Shown here piece after piece: positions 27,388 through 35,541 of a stretch of DNA of 64,000 nucleotides (its first letter is position 1; each line of letters begins with the position of its first letter). The stretch lies in contig CP011806.1 of assembly GCA_001664505.1 (NCBI GenBank), positions 4,448,148 through 4,512,147 on the forward strand, in the 5' to 3' direction. Source of the DNA: Acidobacteria bacterium Mor1 (lineage in GTDB: Bacteria > Acidobacteriota > Polarisedimenticolia > Polarisedimenticolales > Polarisedimenticolaceae). Under the pieces are notes generated by a model. The model ran no database searches and was not told the origin of the DNA. It saw only the letters and a program-made list of their open reading frames with translations. Position numbers and translations under genes: made by a program.

Positions 27388-28080
27388 GTGGGCTCGTCGA
27401 AGAAACCTGAAAAACCGCTAGAAAACGCCCAAAACCAGGGCGTGGACAAGGCGGGCGGCAAGGATCGCTACCACCATGGCGACCTGCGCAGAGCCCTGAT
27501 CGACGCCGCCGTCGACCTGATCCGAACCGGCGGCGTGGGCCAGTGGACCCTCCGGGAGGCCGCCCGCAGGGCGGGCGTCTCGGTGGCCGCGCCCTATCGG
27601 CACTTCGAGTCGAAGCAGGATCTGCTGGCGGCGGTGGCCCTCGAGGGGTTTCAGCGCTTCGGGGCGGCTCTCGGCGAGGCGATCGCCCGTACCGAGGGGG
27701 ATGCCTTCGACCAGCTGACCAACATCGGCCGCGGCTACATTCGATTCGCCACCGAGAACCCGTCGTTCATCGAGGTGATGTTCGGCAGGGAGTTCTCGAG
27801 TCTCGACGACTATCCGGAGCTGGCGGCCGCGGCGGATTCCGCCCACGACCATTTGCTGCGGACCGTCGAGGGCTGTCTCGAATTACTCGGTACCGAACCC
27901 AGCGTCGACGCCGACGTGCTGGCGGTGATGGCCTGGTCCATGGTGCACGGCCTGTCGTCCCTGCTCTCATCGAACAAGCTGCGGGACCACCAGACACCGG
28001 AACAGGCGGCCCAACTGACCGAAGCGGTGCTGCAGCACTTCGAGCGGGGATTGCGCGCCCTGGGTGGCGGCTCAGGCTAA
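27388..28080 (+). CDS. TetR family repressor of the RND operon
   Basis: A 230-residue TetR/AcrR regulator. Following a polar, low-complexity N-terminus, the DNA-binding domain starts at YHHGDLRRALIDAAVDLI and includes the helix-turn-helix LREAARRAGVSVAAPYRHF. The C-terminal ligand domain resembles the WHG type (RFATENPSFIEVMFGREF). The start is GTG. Its divergent position against the RND operon and the repeats between them indicate that it represses efflux genes until a ligand binds. Confidence 0.92.
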   Translation: MGSSKKPEKPLENAQNQGVDKAGGKDRYHHGDLRRALIDAAVDLIRTGGVGQWTLREAARRAGVSVAAPYRHFESKQDLLAAVALEGFQRFGAALGEAIARTEGDAFDQLTNIGRGYIRFATENPSFIEVMFGREFSSLDDYPELAAAADSAHDHLLRTVEGCLELLGTEPSVDADVLAVMAWSMVHGLSSLLSSNKLRDHQTPEQAAQLTEAVLQHFERGLRALGGGSG

Positions 28081-28101
28081 GAGCGGCCGGGCCGGTGCGG
28101 C

Positions 28102-28776
28102 CTACCTGGCCTGTTGCTTCCTGGCGGTGAGGGCTCTCGCCGCGGAGTGCCCTGCGATGCCGAAGGCGACGGCCACGTTGAACGACTCCTTCCCGCCGTA
28201 CATCGGAATCGCCACCCGCCTCAGGTCACGAGACAGGAGTTCGGTGCCGACTCCCGCGACCTCGTTGCCCACGATCAGGCAGACCCGTTCAGGCCAGCGG
28301 AAGGCGTCGAGTTCGACGGCGCCGCCGCCCCGCTCCAGCACCACCGGGACGAAGCCCTCGGCAGCCAGGGCATCGCACGCCGAGGCGGGCTCGGCTACGT
28401 AGCGCCAGCGCACCATTTCCTCGGCGCCCAGGGCGGTCTTGGCGATCTCGGGCCGGGGCGGGCAGCCGGTGATCCCGGTCAGGATCAGCTCCTCTACGCC
28501 GCAGGCATCGGCGCTGCGGAAGATCGAACCCACGTTCCACAGGCTGCGCACGTTGTCGACGATCACCCGCAGCGGCAGCCGGGACTGCGGCGCGCCGGCA
28601 CCGCCGGCGATGCGTTGCTCCCGCTCACTCAGCTCCGCCTCGATCCGGGCCGGCCGGGCGGTCATGCGCTTGCCGCAGTACAGGCAGAAGACGTTGCGCC
28701 CGAGATCCCGCGAGGTCACATGGAACGACCGCCGGCAGGCGGCATCGCGGCAGCGGACGGAGACGAACTCGGCCAT
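28102..28776 (-). CDS. SpoU/TrmH-family RNA methyltransferase with N-terminal zinc ribbon
   Basis: A 224-residue protein that should transfer a methyl group from S-adenosylmethionine to rRNA or tRNA 2'-O-ribose. The SPOUT knot motifs are present: NVRSLWNVGSIFRSADACG (motif 1), LIVGNEVAGVGTELLS (motif 2) and IPMYGGKESFNVAVA (motif 3). Ahead of this, residues 1-40 form a zinc ribbon (Cys9/Cys14 region and CLYCGK), an addition not found in most TrmH proteins, likely for RNA recognition. The gene is convergent with the TetR gene, 21 bp apart. Confidence 0.9.
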   Translation of the reverse strand: MAEFVSVRCRDAACRRSFHVTSRDLGRNVFCLYCGKRMTARPARIEAELSEREQRIAGGAGAPQSRLPLRVIVDNVRSLWNVGSIFRSADACGVEELILTGITGCPPRPEIAKTALGAEEMVRWRYVAEPASACDALAAEGFVPVVLERGGGAVELDAFRWPERVCLIVGNEVAGVGTELLSRDLRRVAIPMYGGKESFNVAVAFGIAGHSAARALTARKQQAR

Positions 28777-28810
28777 GCCGCCATCGTAGCAGCGGCGCGG
28801 GGGGGCTGGG

Positions 28811-29398
28811 TCAGGCGCTGCGGCCGCTGGTGGAACTCATGGCCAGTTCGGCCAGATGCTTGCCGCTCATCGACAGGGTGAAGGACTGGTTGTCCCGGGC
28901 GGTCAGGTAGCCCGAGTCCTGCAGCAGGCCGACCGCCTGGACCGCCTTGTCCCCCTCGAAGGTCAGATCGTAGACGGTGACCTTGGCGTCGTCGTTGAAC
29001 ACGGTGCAGACCGACTCTGCCTCCCGCACCTGGGACAGCCCGACGAGGATCTGCACCTGGAGCGGCGTCAGTGCCGACAGTTCGCGGTAGCCGCCGCCGT
29101 TACCGACCGGAGCGCTTCCGGCTTTCTCTCCGGCGGTCTGCATCACCGCGCCGCAGCGCATACAGCGCCGGGAGCCCTTGGAGACCGAGGCCTTGCACTT
29201 GGGACACTTCGAGGCGGGTTCCGGCTTGGCGGCAGCGGTCGCCGCCTGCTTGCGGTTCTTGCTCTCGGCTTCGAGGCGTGCCTGGGCCTTGGTCTTGATC
29301 TTGGGCCGGGCGGACGGCTGTTCCTTGGTGTCTTTCTTCTTGCCGCCGAGGGCCGAGGCCAGCCGGCTCAAGAGAGACGAACCACCAGACTTGCTCAT
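28811..29398 (-). CDS. hypothetical zinc-ribbon protein
   Basis: A 195-residue protein of unknown function. Residues 1-60 are basic and low complexity (KKKDTKEQPSARPKIKTKAQ). A zinc ribbon follows at about 65-85 (CPKC, then CMRC). The C-terminal 90 residues (ALTPLQVQILVGLSQVREAE and AVGLLQDSGYLTARDNQSF) look like a winged-helix fold. DNA or RNA binding is inferred. ATG at 29398 has GGGAG 9 bases upstream; the longer frame overlaps a G-rich untranslated region. Confidence 0.65.
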   Translation of the reverse strand: MSKSGGSSLLSRLASALGGKKKDTKEQPSARPKIKTKAQARLEAESKNRKQAATAAAKPEPASKCPKCKASVSKGSRRCMRCGAVMQTAGEKAGSAPVGNGGGYRELSALTPLQVQILVGLSQVREAESVCTVFNDDAKVTVYDLTFEGDKAVQAVGLLQDSGYLTARDNQSFTLSMSGKHLAELAMSSTSGRSA

Positions 29399-29517
29399 CG
29401 AACTCACTCCCTGGGGGGTGGTGGTGGACACGTATCGTCTCCGGGCGTGCCCTTCTTTAAAAAGAATGAGTCTTTCGGGCATTGGCGGCCATTTCAATTC
29501 TGTACTCCCCACGAAAA

Positions 29518-29559
29518 AGGCCCCGTCTCCGGCCGCGGGGGGCGGCGGAGGCGGGGCCT
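29518..29559 (-). terminator. Rho-independent terminator of the cytochrome gene
   Basis: A 14-bp stem (29518-29531 with 29546-29559, one wobble pair) lies just past the stop of the minus-strand gene 29584-32910. On that strand it is followed by a TTTTT tract. Classical intrinsic terminator. Confidence 0.85.
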
Positions 29560-29583
29560 CGTGGGATCGCGCCGTGGCGTCGG

Positions 29584-32500
29584 TCAGGGGCAGGCGGTGC
29601 CCGGCTCGATGCGCAGCGCAGCCCAACCCTGGTCGGCCTTGGAGCCGTCAGGGTTGACCACCCGCACGTAGTGCGCGTTCCAACTGTCCGGGTCGAACAG
29701 GCCCGTCTGGTTTTCGGTCGTCACGTTCTGCAGGAAGTCCAGTTCGGTGATTCCGACCATGGTTCCCGGGAACTGGTTCTGGTCGATGCGCCCGGCCATC
29801 AGCCGCAGGAACAGCAACGCCTCCATTTCGGCCGCGGTCTCCCAGATGATATGGCCGTCGGCGTCCTCCTCGACGGTCGGGTGGATCGGAAGCTCCAGCA
29901 GCCGCATCTGCACCTGGCCGACATCCTCGGGGCCGAGGGTGGTGATCGGCGGGCCGTTGTTCGGGTCGTCCTGCACCCAGAGGTGCAATTGAGCGCCGTG
30001 CTGGATGTTCTTGCCCGAGACGCGGAAACGCCGGGCCGGTTCGTGGCGCAGCTCGCACAGCCCGTAGTCTTCGTTCGAGGGGTTGTTGAGCAGGCCGTGC
30101 TGGTACAGCCGCACCGTGTGGCCGTGGGTGCCGTTGAAGCCGGGCGCCCCGTTGTTGTCCACCAGGTTGGTCAGGCTCGGAACGTCCCGGTAGGCGGTGT
30201 TGGTCACCATCGGCAGTAGCTCGATGGCGGCCGGATCGCCGACCAGGCGTGGTGCGTCCCCCTTGGGCACCGCGACCCTGCGCTCACTTCCCAGCGGGAC
30301 CGCGAGCAGCACCAGCCGTTCCCGGGGAGAGGTGAGCAGGCCGAGCAGCTGAGTCTCGGTGAACGCGGCTCCGCTGGGCTCCTCGCGGAAGACGCCGGGA
30401 TGGACCGAGAGGTCGTACCAGAAGCCCCGGGCGCCGGCGCCGAGGAACGCCTGGACGGCGTAGCCGGCGTTGGCCAGTTCCGCCTGCTCCCGCATGTCCT
30501 GGAGCGCGTCCATGGTCTCGGTGGATCCGGAGTTGCCGGTGGTCACCGTGTGGGTCCGGCCGACCATCGGGCCGGTGCCGGTATCGAACTCCTGAACGAA
30601 CTGGTTCAGCCGCAGGACGTTGTCGCAGTCTCCAGGCTGGCCGCCGCCGCAGAGCGGGCCGAAGAAGTTCAGGTTGAAGGCGTTCATCGATGCGGTGCCG
30701 TTGAAGTCCGCCGAACGGGAGATGTCGAGCCCGGTGTGCAGCACTCCTTCGTAGCCGGTGATCGCCGACTCCCAGGGACGGGAATCGCCGTCGCGGTCGA
30801 GGCGCGCCTCCTTCTGGAACAGCAGCCGCAGTGCGGCGGTCTCGATCGGCTGCGACGGCGCGCGTACCAGCGGCGGCTGGGGCAACGGGTTGTGCGGATC
30901 GACGCCGGGGAAGTCCTCGGTCATCACGTTGTCGCTGCCTTCGGGGAAGGCGTGGCAGCCGACACAGGCCCGGCCGATGTCCGCGGCTGCGGTGGTGTAG
31001 ATCTTGAGGCCGGCGAGGGCGCCGGTGCCCGAGACCGACTGGGTCGTGTCGTTGTCGTCCGGGTCGCCGAGGGTGCCGCTGTGCACCCGTTCACGCGGTT
31101 GTTTCGGGTTCGGCGGGTAATGCACCGAGTTGATGAACTCCTCGAACTGTTCCATCTCCGGCGTGGGCAGCGGTTCATCGGCGCCGAGTAGCGATTCGAA
31201 GGCCCCCTGGAAGGCAACGAAGGTCTCACGGTCGCCACGCCAGTGATACGGCGCGTTGGTGAACAGGTCCTGGTCGTCGGGACCGACCTCCCAGTTGAGC
31301 AGGCCCTGGAGCGACTGGGTCACCATGAACGACTTGTCCGCCGGGAACACGCCGTTGGCGAAACCGTCGTTGGGCATCAGTTCGCGGGGAATCGGCAGAT
31401 CGCCGGTGCTGGGGTCTCCGAGGTCCCAGGCGAGGCCGTCGGTGCGGCCGTCGGTGTGGCAGCTCTCGCAGGTCACCTTGCCGTTGCCCGAGAGTTTGGC
31501 GTCGTAGAGGAAACGCCGCCCGTCGGTGATGTAGTCCGGCGTCGGGTCGGCACTGAGATCGAAGCTGTCGACCACCGTCTCGGCAACCGGGTCGATGATC
31601 GTGATCGAGTTGTCGACGCGGTTGAGCACGTAGAGCCGTTCGCCCGGATCCCCGGCAGAACCACTGGCGTCCTTGAGCGCCAGGCCGCGGGGGCCGGCGA
31701 TCGGCGCGTCGACCGGCGAGACGTTGATGCGCCGGATCTTCCAGTTGATCGGGGCCTGGGCCGTGGGCACGATCACGCCGATGCGGTCACTGCTCATGGC
31801 GGTGAAGAACACCTTGCTCACCGAACCCCCGTTCTCGTAGGGCACCACCGAGGTCAGTCGCGCCAGGGACTTGTTCTTGCCGAAGGGCCCGGTAGTCGGT
31901 AGCGGTTCTGCTTCGGCGTCGAGGGGGGCCGAGGTCGCGTTGCGCTCGATCGGTTGCGCGAGTTTGCGCAGGTTGACGTCCCGGCCGCGGATGGTCGGGT
32001 TGCCGGAGCAGAGGTTCTTGACCTCCCAGATCATGTGTTTGAAGAACCCTGTGTTGGCCGCGGCGACGTTGGCCTCGTCGAACAGCTCGGTGTTCCGGGC
32101 CATTCCGCCGACGACGTAGAGCGTATCGTCGGAGGCGAAGGTCATCTCGGCATTGGTCGATCCGAGGCCGCCCAGGGTGCCGAGCACGCCGGTCGTCAGG
32201 TGCTCGCTGTACAGGTCGAAGTCGTAGCGCACCGTGTTGCCCCCCTTGTGGCCCAGAACCCACAGGGTGTCGCAGGCGATGGCGGGGGTGCGCGGCTCCT
32301 TGATCGCGATGTCGTCGAGCTGGGTATCGAAGTCGAGGTCCGCGCCTGACGGTACCGCCAGGTCGATCAAGTCCGAGTCCATGGCGATCGGTTGCAGCGT
32401 CCGGGCGTGATACTTGCCCAGGGCGTCCAGGGTCATGTGGGTCACGAACAGCACGGGCGTCAGGGTGCCCTCGACGTCGATCTCGGCGAACGCCATGTGC

Positions 32501-32910
32501 AGCGGCTCGTCGGTCACCTGGGCGGTGCGGTCGAGGGTCACGCTCAGCCGGCCGGAATCGCCGGGTGCCAGATGCACCGACGTGATCGAATCGCCGAGGA
32601 AGTTGGCCACGTAGGCCCGATCCATTTCGGGGACCCACGTCACCGACACCGGCTCCAGACCGGTACGCACCCGGCTGACGAGCCGGCTCGAAACCGGAAT
32701 CGTCTCGTCGGTGTCCCAGATCTCGAGCGAGTTGTCCGGCGTGTTGACCGCCAGGATGTAGTCGTGGCCTCCGATCCGTGCGACCTCGATCGGGTGGACC
32801 TGTGGGCTCTCGACGTTGTAGTAGTCCCCGCGTCCCTGGGCGAAAACCAGCCCCGGCATCGCGGTGAACAGCAGCAATAGAACCAGCGCGAACGCGCGAC
32901 GAAGTCTCAT
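29584..32910 (-). CDS. secreted beta-propeller / di-heme cytochrome c protein, second copy
   Basis: A 1108-residue exported protein, paralogous to the one at 6345-9398. The signal peptide is AFALVLLLLFTAMPGLVFAQ. Propeller-like blades follow (DYILAVNTPDNSLEIWD and LEPVSVTWVPEMDRAYVANF). Two haem sites are present: CESCH at 481-485 and CVGCH at 649-653, with the same 168-172 residue spacing as the first copy. Pairwise similarity is clearest around the first haem, DGLAWDLG. Its C-terminal region (over 300 residues after the second haem) is longer and does not end in the GSYG-type tail. The ATG at 32910 is used; one 10 codons upstream is possible. Likely periplasmic or surface redox protein. Confidence 0.88.
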   Translation of the reverse strand: MRLRRAFALVLLLLFTAMPGLVFAQGRGDYYNVESPQVHPIEVARIGGHDYILAVNTPDNSLEIWDTDETIPVSSRLVSRVRTGLEPVSVTWVPEMDRAYVANFLGDSITSVHLAPGDSGRLSVTLDRTAQVTDEPLHMAFAEIDVEGTLTPVLFVTHMTLDALGKYHARTLQPIAMDSDLIDLAVPSGADLDFDTQLDDIAIKEPRTPAIACDTLWVLGHKGGNTVRYDFDLYSEHLTTGVLGTLGGLGSTNAEMTFASDDTLYVVGGMARNTELFDEANVAAANTGFFKHMIWEVKNLCSGNPTIRGRDVNLRKLAQPIERNATSAPLDAEAEPLPTTGPFGKNKSLARLTSVVPYENGGSVSKVFFTAMSSDRIGVIVPTAQAPINWKIRRINVSPVDAPIAGPRGLALKDASGSAGDPGERLYVLNRVDNSITIIDPVAETVVDSFDLSADPTPDYITDGRRFLYDAKLSGNGKVTCESCHTDGRTDGLAWDLGDPSTGDLPIPRELMPNDGFANGVFPADKSFMVTQSLQGLLNWEVGPDDQDLFTNAPYHWRGDRETFVAFQGAFESLLGADEPLPTPEMEQFEEFINSVHYPPNPKQPRERVHSGTLGDPDDNDTTQSVSGTGALAGLKIYTTAAADIGRACVGCHAFPEGSDNVMTEDFPGVDPHNPLPQPPLVRAPSQPIETAALRLLFQKEARLDRDGDSRPWESAITGYEGVLHTGLDISRSADFNGTASMNAFNLNFFGPLCGGGQPGDCDNVLRLNQFVQEFDTGTGPMVGRTHTVTTGNSGSTETMDALQDMREQAELANAGYAVQAFLGAGARGFWYDLSVHPGVFREEPSGAAFTETQLLGLLTSPRERLVLLAVPLGSERRVAVPKGDAPRLVGDPAAIELLPMVTNTAYRDVPSLTNLVDNNGAPGFNGTHGHTVRLYQHGLLNNPSNEDYGLCELRHEPARRFRVSGKNIQHGAQLHLWVQDDPNNGPPITTLGPEDVGQVQMRLLELPIHPTVEEDADGHIIWETAAEMEALLFLRLMAGRIDQNQFPGTMVGITELDFLQNVTTENQTGLFDPDSWNAHYVRVVNPDGSKADQGWAALRIEPGTACP

Positions 32911-33057
32911 CGACAGATTCCCCCATGGACTGCGGCGCAACGGGCGCCGTACCGGTGCCGACCGCGGAGCGCTCTCGGGCTCCGATGTCTTTCGGGGAGT
33001 CCGCTGACGAGGGGATTGCCCCGGGCGGGGCGGATGGATGAAAAAAGTGAGGGATGG

Positions 33058-33086
33058 AGGCGCGCCGCCGGGCGGACGGCGCGCCT
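33058..33086 (-). terminator. hairpin terminator after the subtilase-like gene
   Basis: A perfect 10-bp stem (33058-33067 with 33077-33086) follows the stop of the minus-strand peptidase. On that strand a run of six T lies about 10 bases beyond the stem, so termination is likely but not textbook. Confidence 0.55.
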
Positions 33087-33098
33087 CGCGGGTTCAGG

Positions 33099-34730
33099 TC
33101 AGGGTGCAGGAATCGTGATCGGCGTCGAGCTCCAGAAGCAGGCCCACGGACTCAATGCGCAGTCGACCTGGGGGTCGGTCTTGACCTGATACCAGAACGA
33201 AGGCTGGGTGCCGACCTTGAGCAAGGGGCCCCATCCGGGCAGGACCAGTTCGTTGATCGCGGCGTCGCGGATGTCCTGGAGGACTTGCGGAGGCAGCGCC
33301 AGCGGGTAGAACTGCTGATCGACGCGCAGCATCACCGAGTCGAGGATCTGCCCTTGGGGCAGGGGAGCCGACTGGGACAGGTTGAGGCTCATGTCGTTGC
33401 CGCTGCCTGCGCCGCCCCCTTGACCGGAGCCGTTGCCCGATGCCTCGCAGGGCACGCAGGGGTCCGACTCGGGGGTGGGGTGGGTCTCGCTGCTGTAGGT
33501 GACCAGGCTGGGGGTTTCCGGCTGTTCCTCCGGGTCCGGCGGAGGAGTGCCCTGGCTCGAGCCGCTGCGGCCCGAGGCCCAGCAGCCGGTGCTGTTGCCT
33601 CCGGACAGACCGTCGAACAGCCGGTCGATCTCCGCGTTGCAGAGCTTGTACGGACGGCGTCCCTCGGAGAGTACGGTGCACTGCAGCGCCTCGTGCTCCC
33701 AGGGCACCCAGGTGTCCCGGGAGATCGGGTCGATGCGGGGATCGTGCTCCTGAAGGAATGCCATCCAGCCGGTCAGCATCGCCGCCGAGTAGGAGGACCC
33801 TGCCGGCGCGGGCCAGTCGCCGATGCAGAGGCCGTTGCCGGGGATCAGGGCGTTGGGACCCGCCGGTGTTTCCCAGGCGCCCCCGAGCTGCTTCTCGCTG
33901 AAGTACCGGTTGTTGTTCAGCATTCCGGCCGAGGCGACGTTTTCCAGCGCCGCCGGGAACAGCGTGATCTGGTGATTGCCCGCCGCGGCGATGAAGTCCA
34001 CGCCCATGCCGCGCAGGTACTGGATGACCTTCGCCACCTGGCACGCCGCCTGATTCACGTCGCAGGCGGTCGGGGTGCCCGGGTCACGGGTCTCGTAGGT
34101 CCGGCCGAAGCTCATGTTGACCACGGTCGGCAGCAGCTGGCCGTCGGCATCCACGCTCTCGGCCACGCTGCAAAGCCGGGCCAGCAGGTGGAAGTCGTTG
34201 ACCTCCGTACCGAGGGGATCCAGCTCCTCATCGTCCATGGCCGCGAGCAAGACCTCGGTTTGAGAGCCGACGATGTCGCCGATCAGCTTGACCACGCTGG
34301 CGCCGTGGCCGTCGTCGTAGTCGATGGCCACCACGCGCCGGGTGATCCGGGGTGCCGGTCCGGGCTCCGGTTCCGGCTCGGCGCCGTCATCGCCGTCGTC
34401 GCCGAAGGGGTGCTGGGTCGGCGTCATGCTGTAGACCTTCATGTCGAGCCGTTTCGGAACGACAGGGAAGGGTTGACGTCCGCGCAGGGGCTTCGGATAG
34501 GAACTCGGGTTCTCCTGGCCGGCCGCCGCTGCGTCGCAGGCTCCCGGCGGTACCGTCGTTCCGAAGGTGAACGTCCCGTAGTCACCGCAGGGGATGGTGA
34601 AGTCGGTGGCTTCCGCGGCGCAGGTCGGGTCGACCAGCGACCATTCGATCTCGGCGTTTGCCGCCGAGCCCGCCAACAGCGCCGGCACCAATGCCAGCGC
34701 CGGCAAGAGCCGATGGTTGAGCTTACTCAT
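33099..34730 (-). CDS. divergent subtilase-like secreted protease (cassette B)
   Basis: A 543-residue exported protein with a signal peptide (LLPALALVPALLAGSAANA). The protease signatures are short and unusual: RRVVAIDYDDGHGASVV carries Asp137 and His142, only five residues apart, where typical subtilases have some 25-35. The oxyanion Asn252 is in AAAGN, and Ser313 lies in AGSSYSAAM, matching G-T/S-S-x-S/A-A. A linker rich in Pro/Glu precedes Asp137, and a Gly/Ser-rich segment (residues about 390-450) separates an extra C-terminal domain. Overlapping by 8 bases with the anti-sigma-like gene, it is last in a four-gene operon: sigma, CHAT, anti-sigma-like, protease. Activity is plausible but not certain. 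Confidence 0.75.
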   Translation of the reverse strand: MSKLNHRLLPALALVPALLAGSAANAEIEWSLVDPTCAAEATDFTIPCGDYGTFTFGTTVPPGACDAAAAGQENPSSYPKPLRGRQPFPVVPKRLDMKVYSMTPTQHPFGDDGDDGAEPEPEPGPAPRITRRVVAIDYDDGHGASVVKLIGDIVGSQTEVLLAAMDDEELDPLGTEVNDFHLLARLCSVAESVDADGQLLPTVVNMSFGRTYETRDPGTPTACDVNQAACQVAKVIQYLRGMGVDFIAAAGNHQITLFPAALENVASAGMLNNNRYFSEKQLGGAWETPAGPNALIPGNGLCIGDWPAPAGSSYSAAMLTGWMAFLQEHDPRIDPISRDTWVPWEHEALQCTVLSEGRRPYKLCNAEIDRLFDGLSGGNSTGCWASGRSGSSQGTPPPDPEEQPETPSLVTYSSETHPTPESDPCVPCEASGNGSGQGGGAGSGNDMSLNLSQSAPLPQGQILDSVMLRVDQQFYPLALPPQVLQDIRDAAINELVLPGWGPLLKVGTQPSFWYQVKTDPQVDCALSPWACFWSSTPITIPAP

Positions 34731-35541
34731 GGGTCACCTCGCGTCGCTCGCTCCCGTTGCCCGCGGGAAGAATGGTGAGCGTCTTGGGGATGGTTGTGCC
34801 GTTGGAATCGGGGAAAAGAGCCCGCTGGGGGGATCGGTTCGCCGGAAGATCGACGGCGGCGGGAAGTTCGCCGTCGTAGGTCGCCGCGACGATCAACTCG
34901 TGGGTGCCCTTTTCGCCTCCGGCGAAGCGATGGGCCGGCCCGCTGAAGATCGCGGTGCCGCGGCCGAGTTCGACGTCGAGCCCCGGGTCGATCCGCATCA
35001 GGCGCCCGGGGTCGACCCGGTAGAGCGCGAAGAGCATGCCGGCCCGGGGAGCCTGCATCGGCTCGACGGTGACCTCGACCGACGTATCCGGATACGCTGC
35101 CGCCATGCGTTCCCCCGCCCTCTCGGCGGCCATCCCCTGAACCTGAACCGCGAAACTCAGGTCTGCGGGGAACGGCTGGCTCCGTTGGCTCCAGGCAAAC
35201 AGGCCCAGCGGCAGGGCGAGCAGCAGCATGGCCGCGGCGGCCAGCGGAATGCGGCTGCCCGAGCGTCCCGTCGACGCCTGTTCCGCCGGATAGGGTTGCC
35301 CTTCGATGGCGGCTCTGCGCGCCGCCGGTGAGGGCTTCTCGTCGATCACGCCGCCGAGATCCGCCAGACGGCGCCGGGCGTCGGCGTTGCGGCACAGCAG
35401 CGCTTCGATCTGCCGAGTGCTCTCGTCGTCGAGCTGTCCCGCGCGATAGGCCGCGAGGATCTCGTCGTCGAGATCACCGCGTCGCACGTCGGTGTCGAGC
35501 CGTGAGGGCTGCCACAACAGATCGTCATCGGATCGGGTCAT
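34723..35541 (-). CDS. membrane protein with degenerate anti-sigma domain (cassette B)
   Basis: A 272-residue single-pass membrane protein. Its cytoplasmic end (ILAAYRAGQLDDESTRQIEA, then CRNADARRRLADLGG) has the shape of zinc-binding anti-sigma (zf-HC2/ZAS) domains, but the His-x3-Cys-x2-Cys zinc ligands are missing. A membrane helix (IPLAAAAMLLLALPLGLFAW) follows, then an outside domain of about 140 residues with beta-strands (ALYRVDPGRLMRIDPGLDVE). Its ATG overlaps the CHAT stop as ATGA, and the stop overlaps the protease start. Given the ECF gene three positions upstream, it may hold the sigma factor at the membrane. Inferred from context. Confidence 0.72.
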   Translation of the reverse strand: MTRSDDDLLWQPSRLDTDVRRGDLDDEILAAYRAGQLDDESTRQIEALLCRNADARRRLADLGGVIDEKPSPAARRAAIEGQPYPAEQASTGRSGSRIPLAAAAMLLLALPLGLFAWSQRSQPFPADLSFAVQVQGMAAERAGERMAAAYPDTSVEVTVEPMQAPRAGMLFALYRVDPGRLMRIDPGLDVELGRGTAIFSGPAHRFAGGEKGTHELIVAATYDGELPAAVDLPANRSPQRALFPDSNGTTIPKTLTILPAGNGSERREVTHE

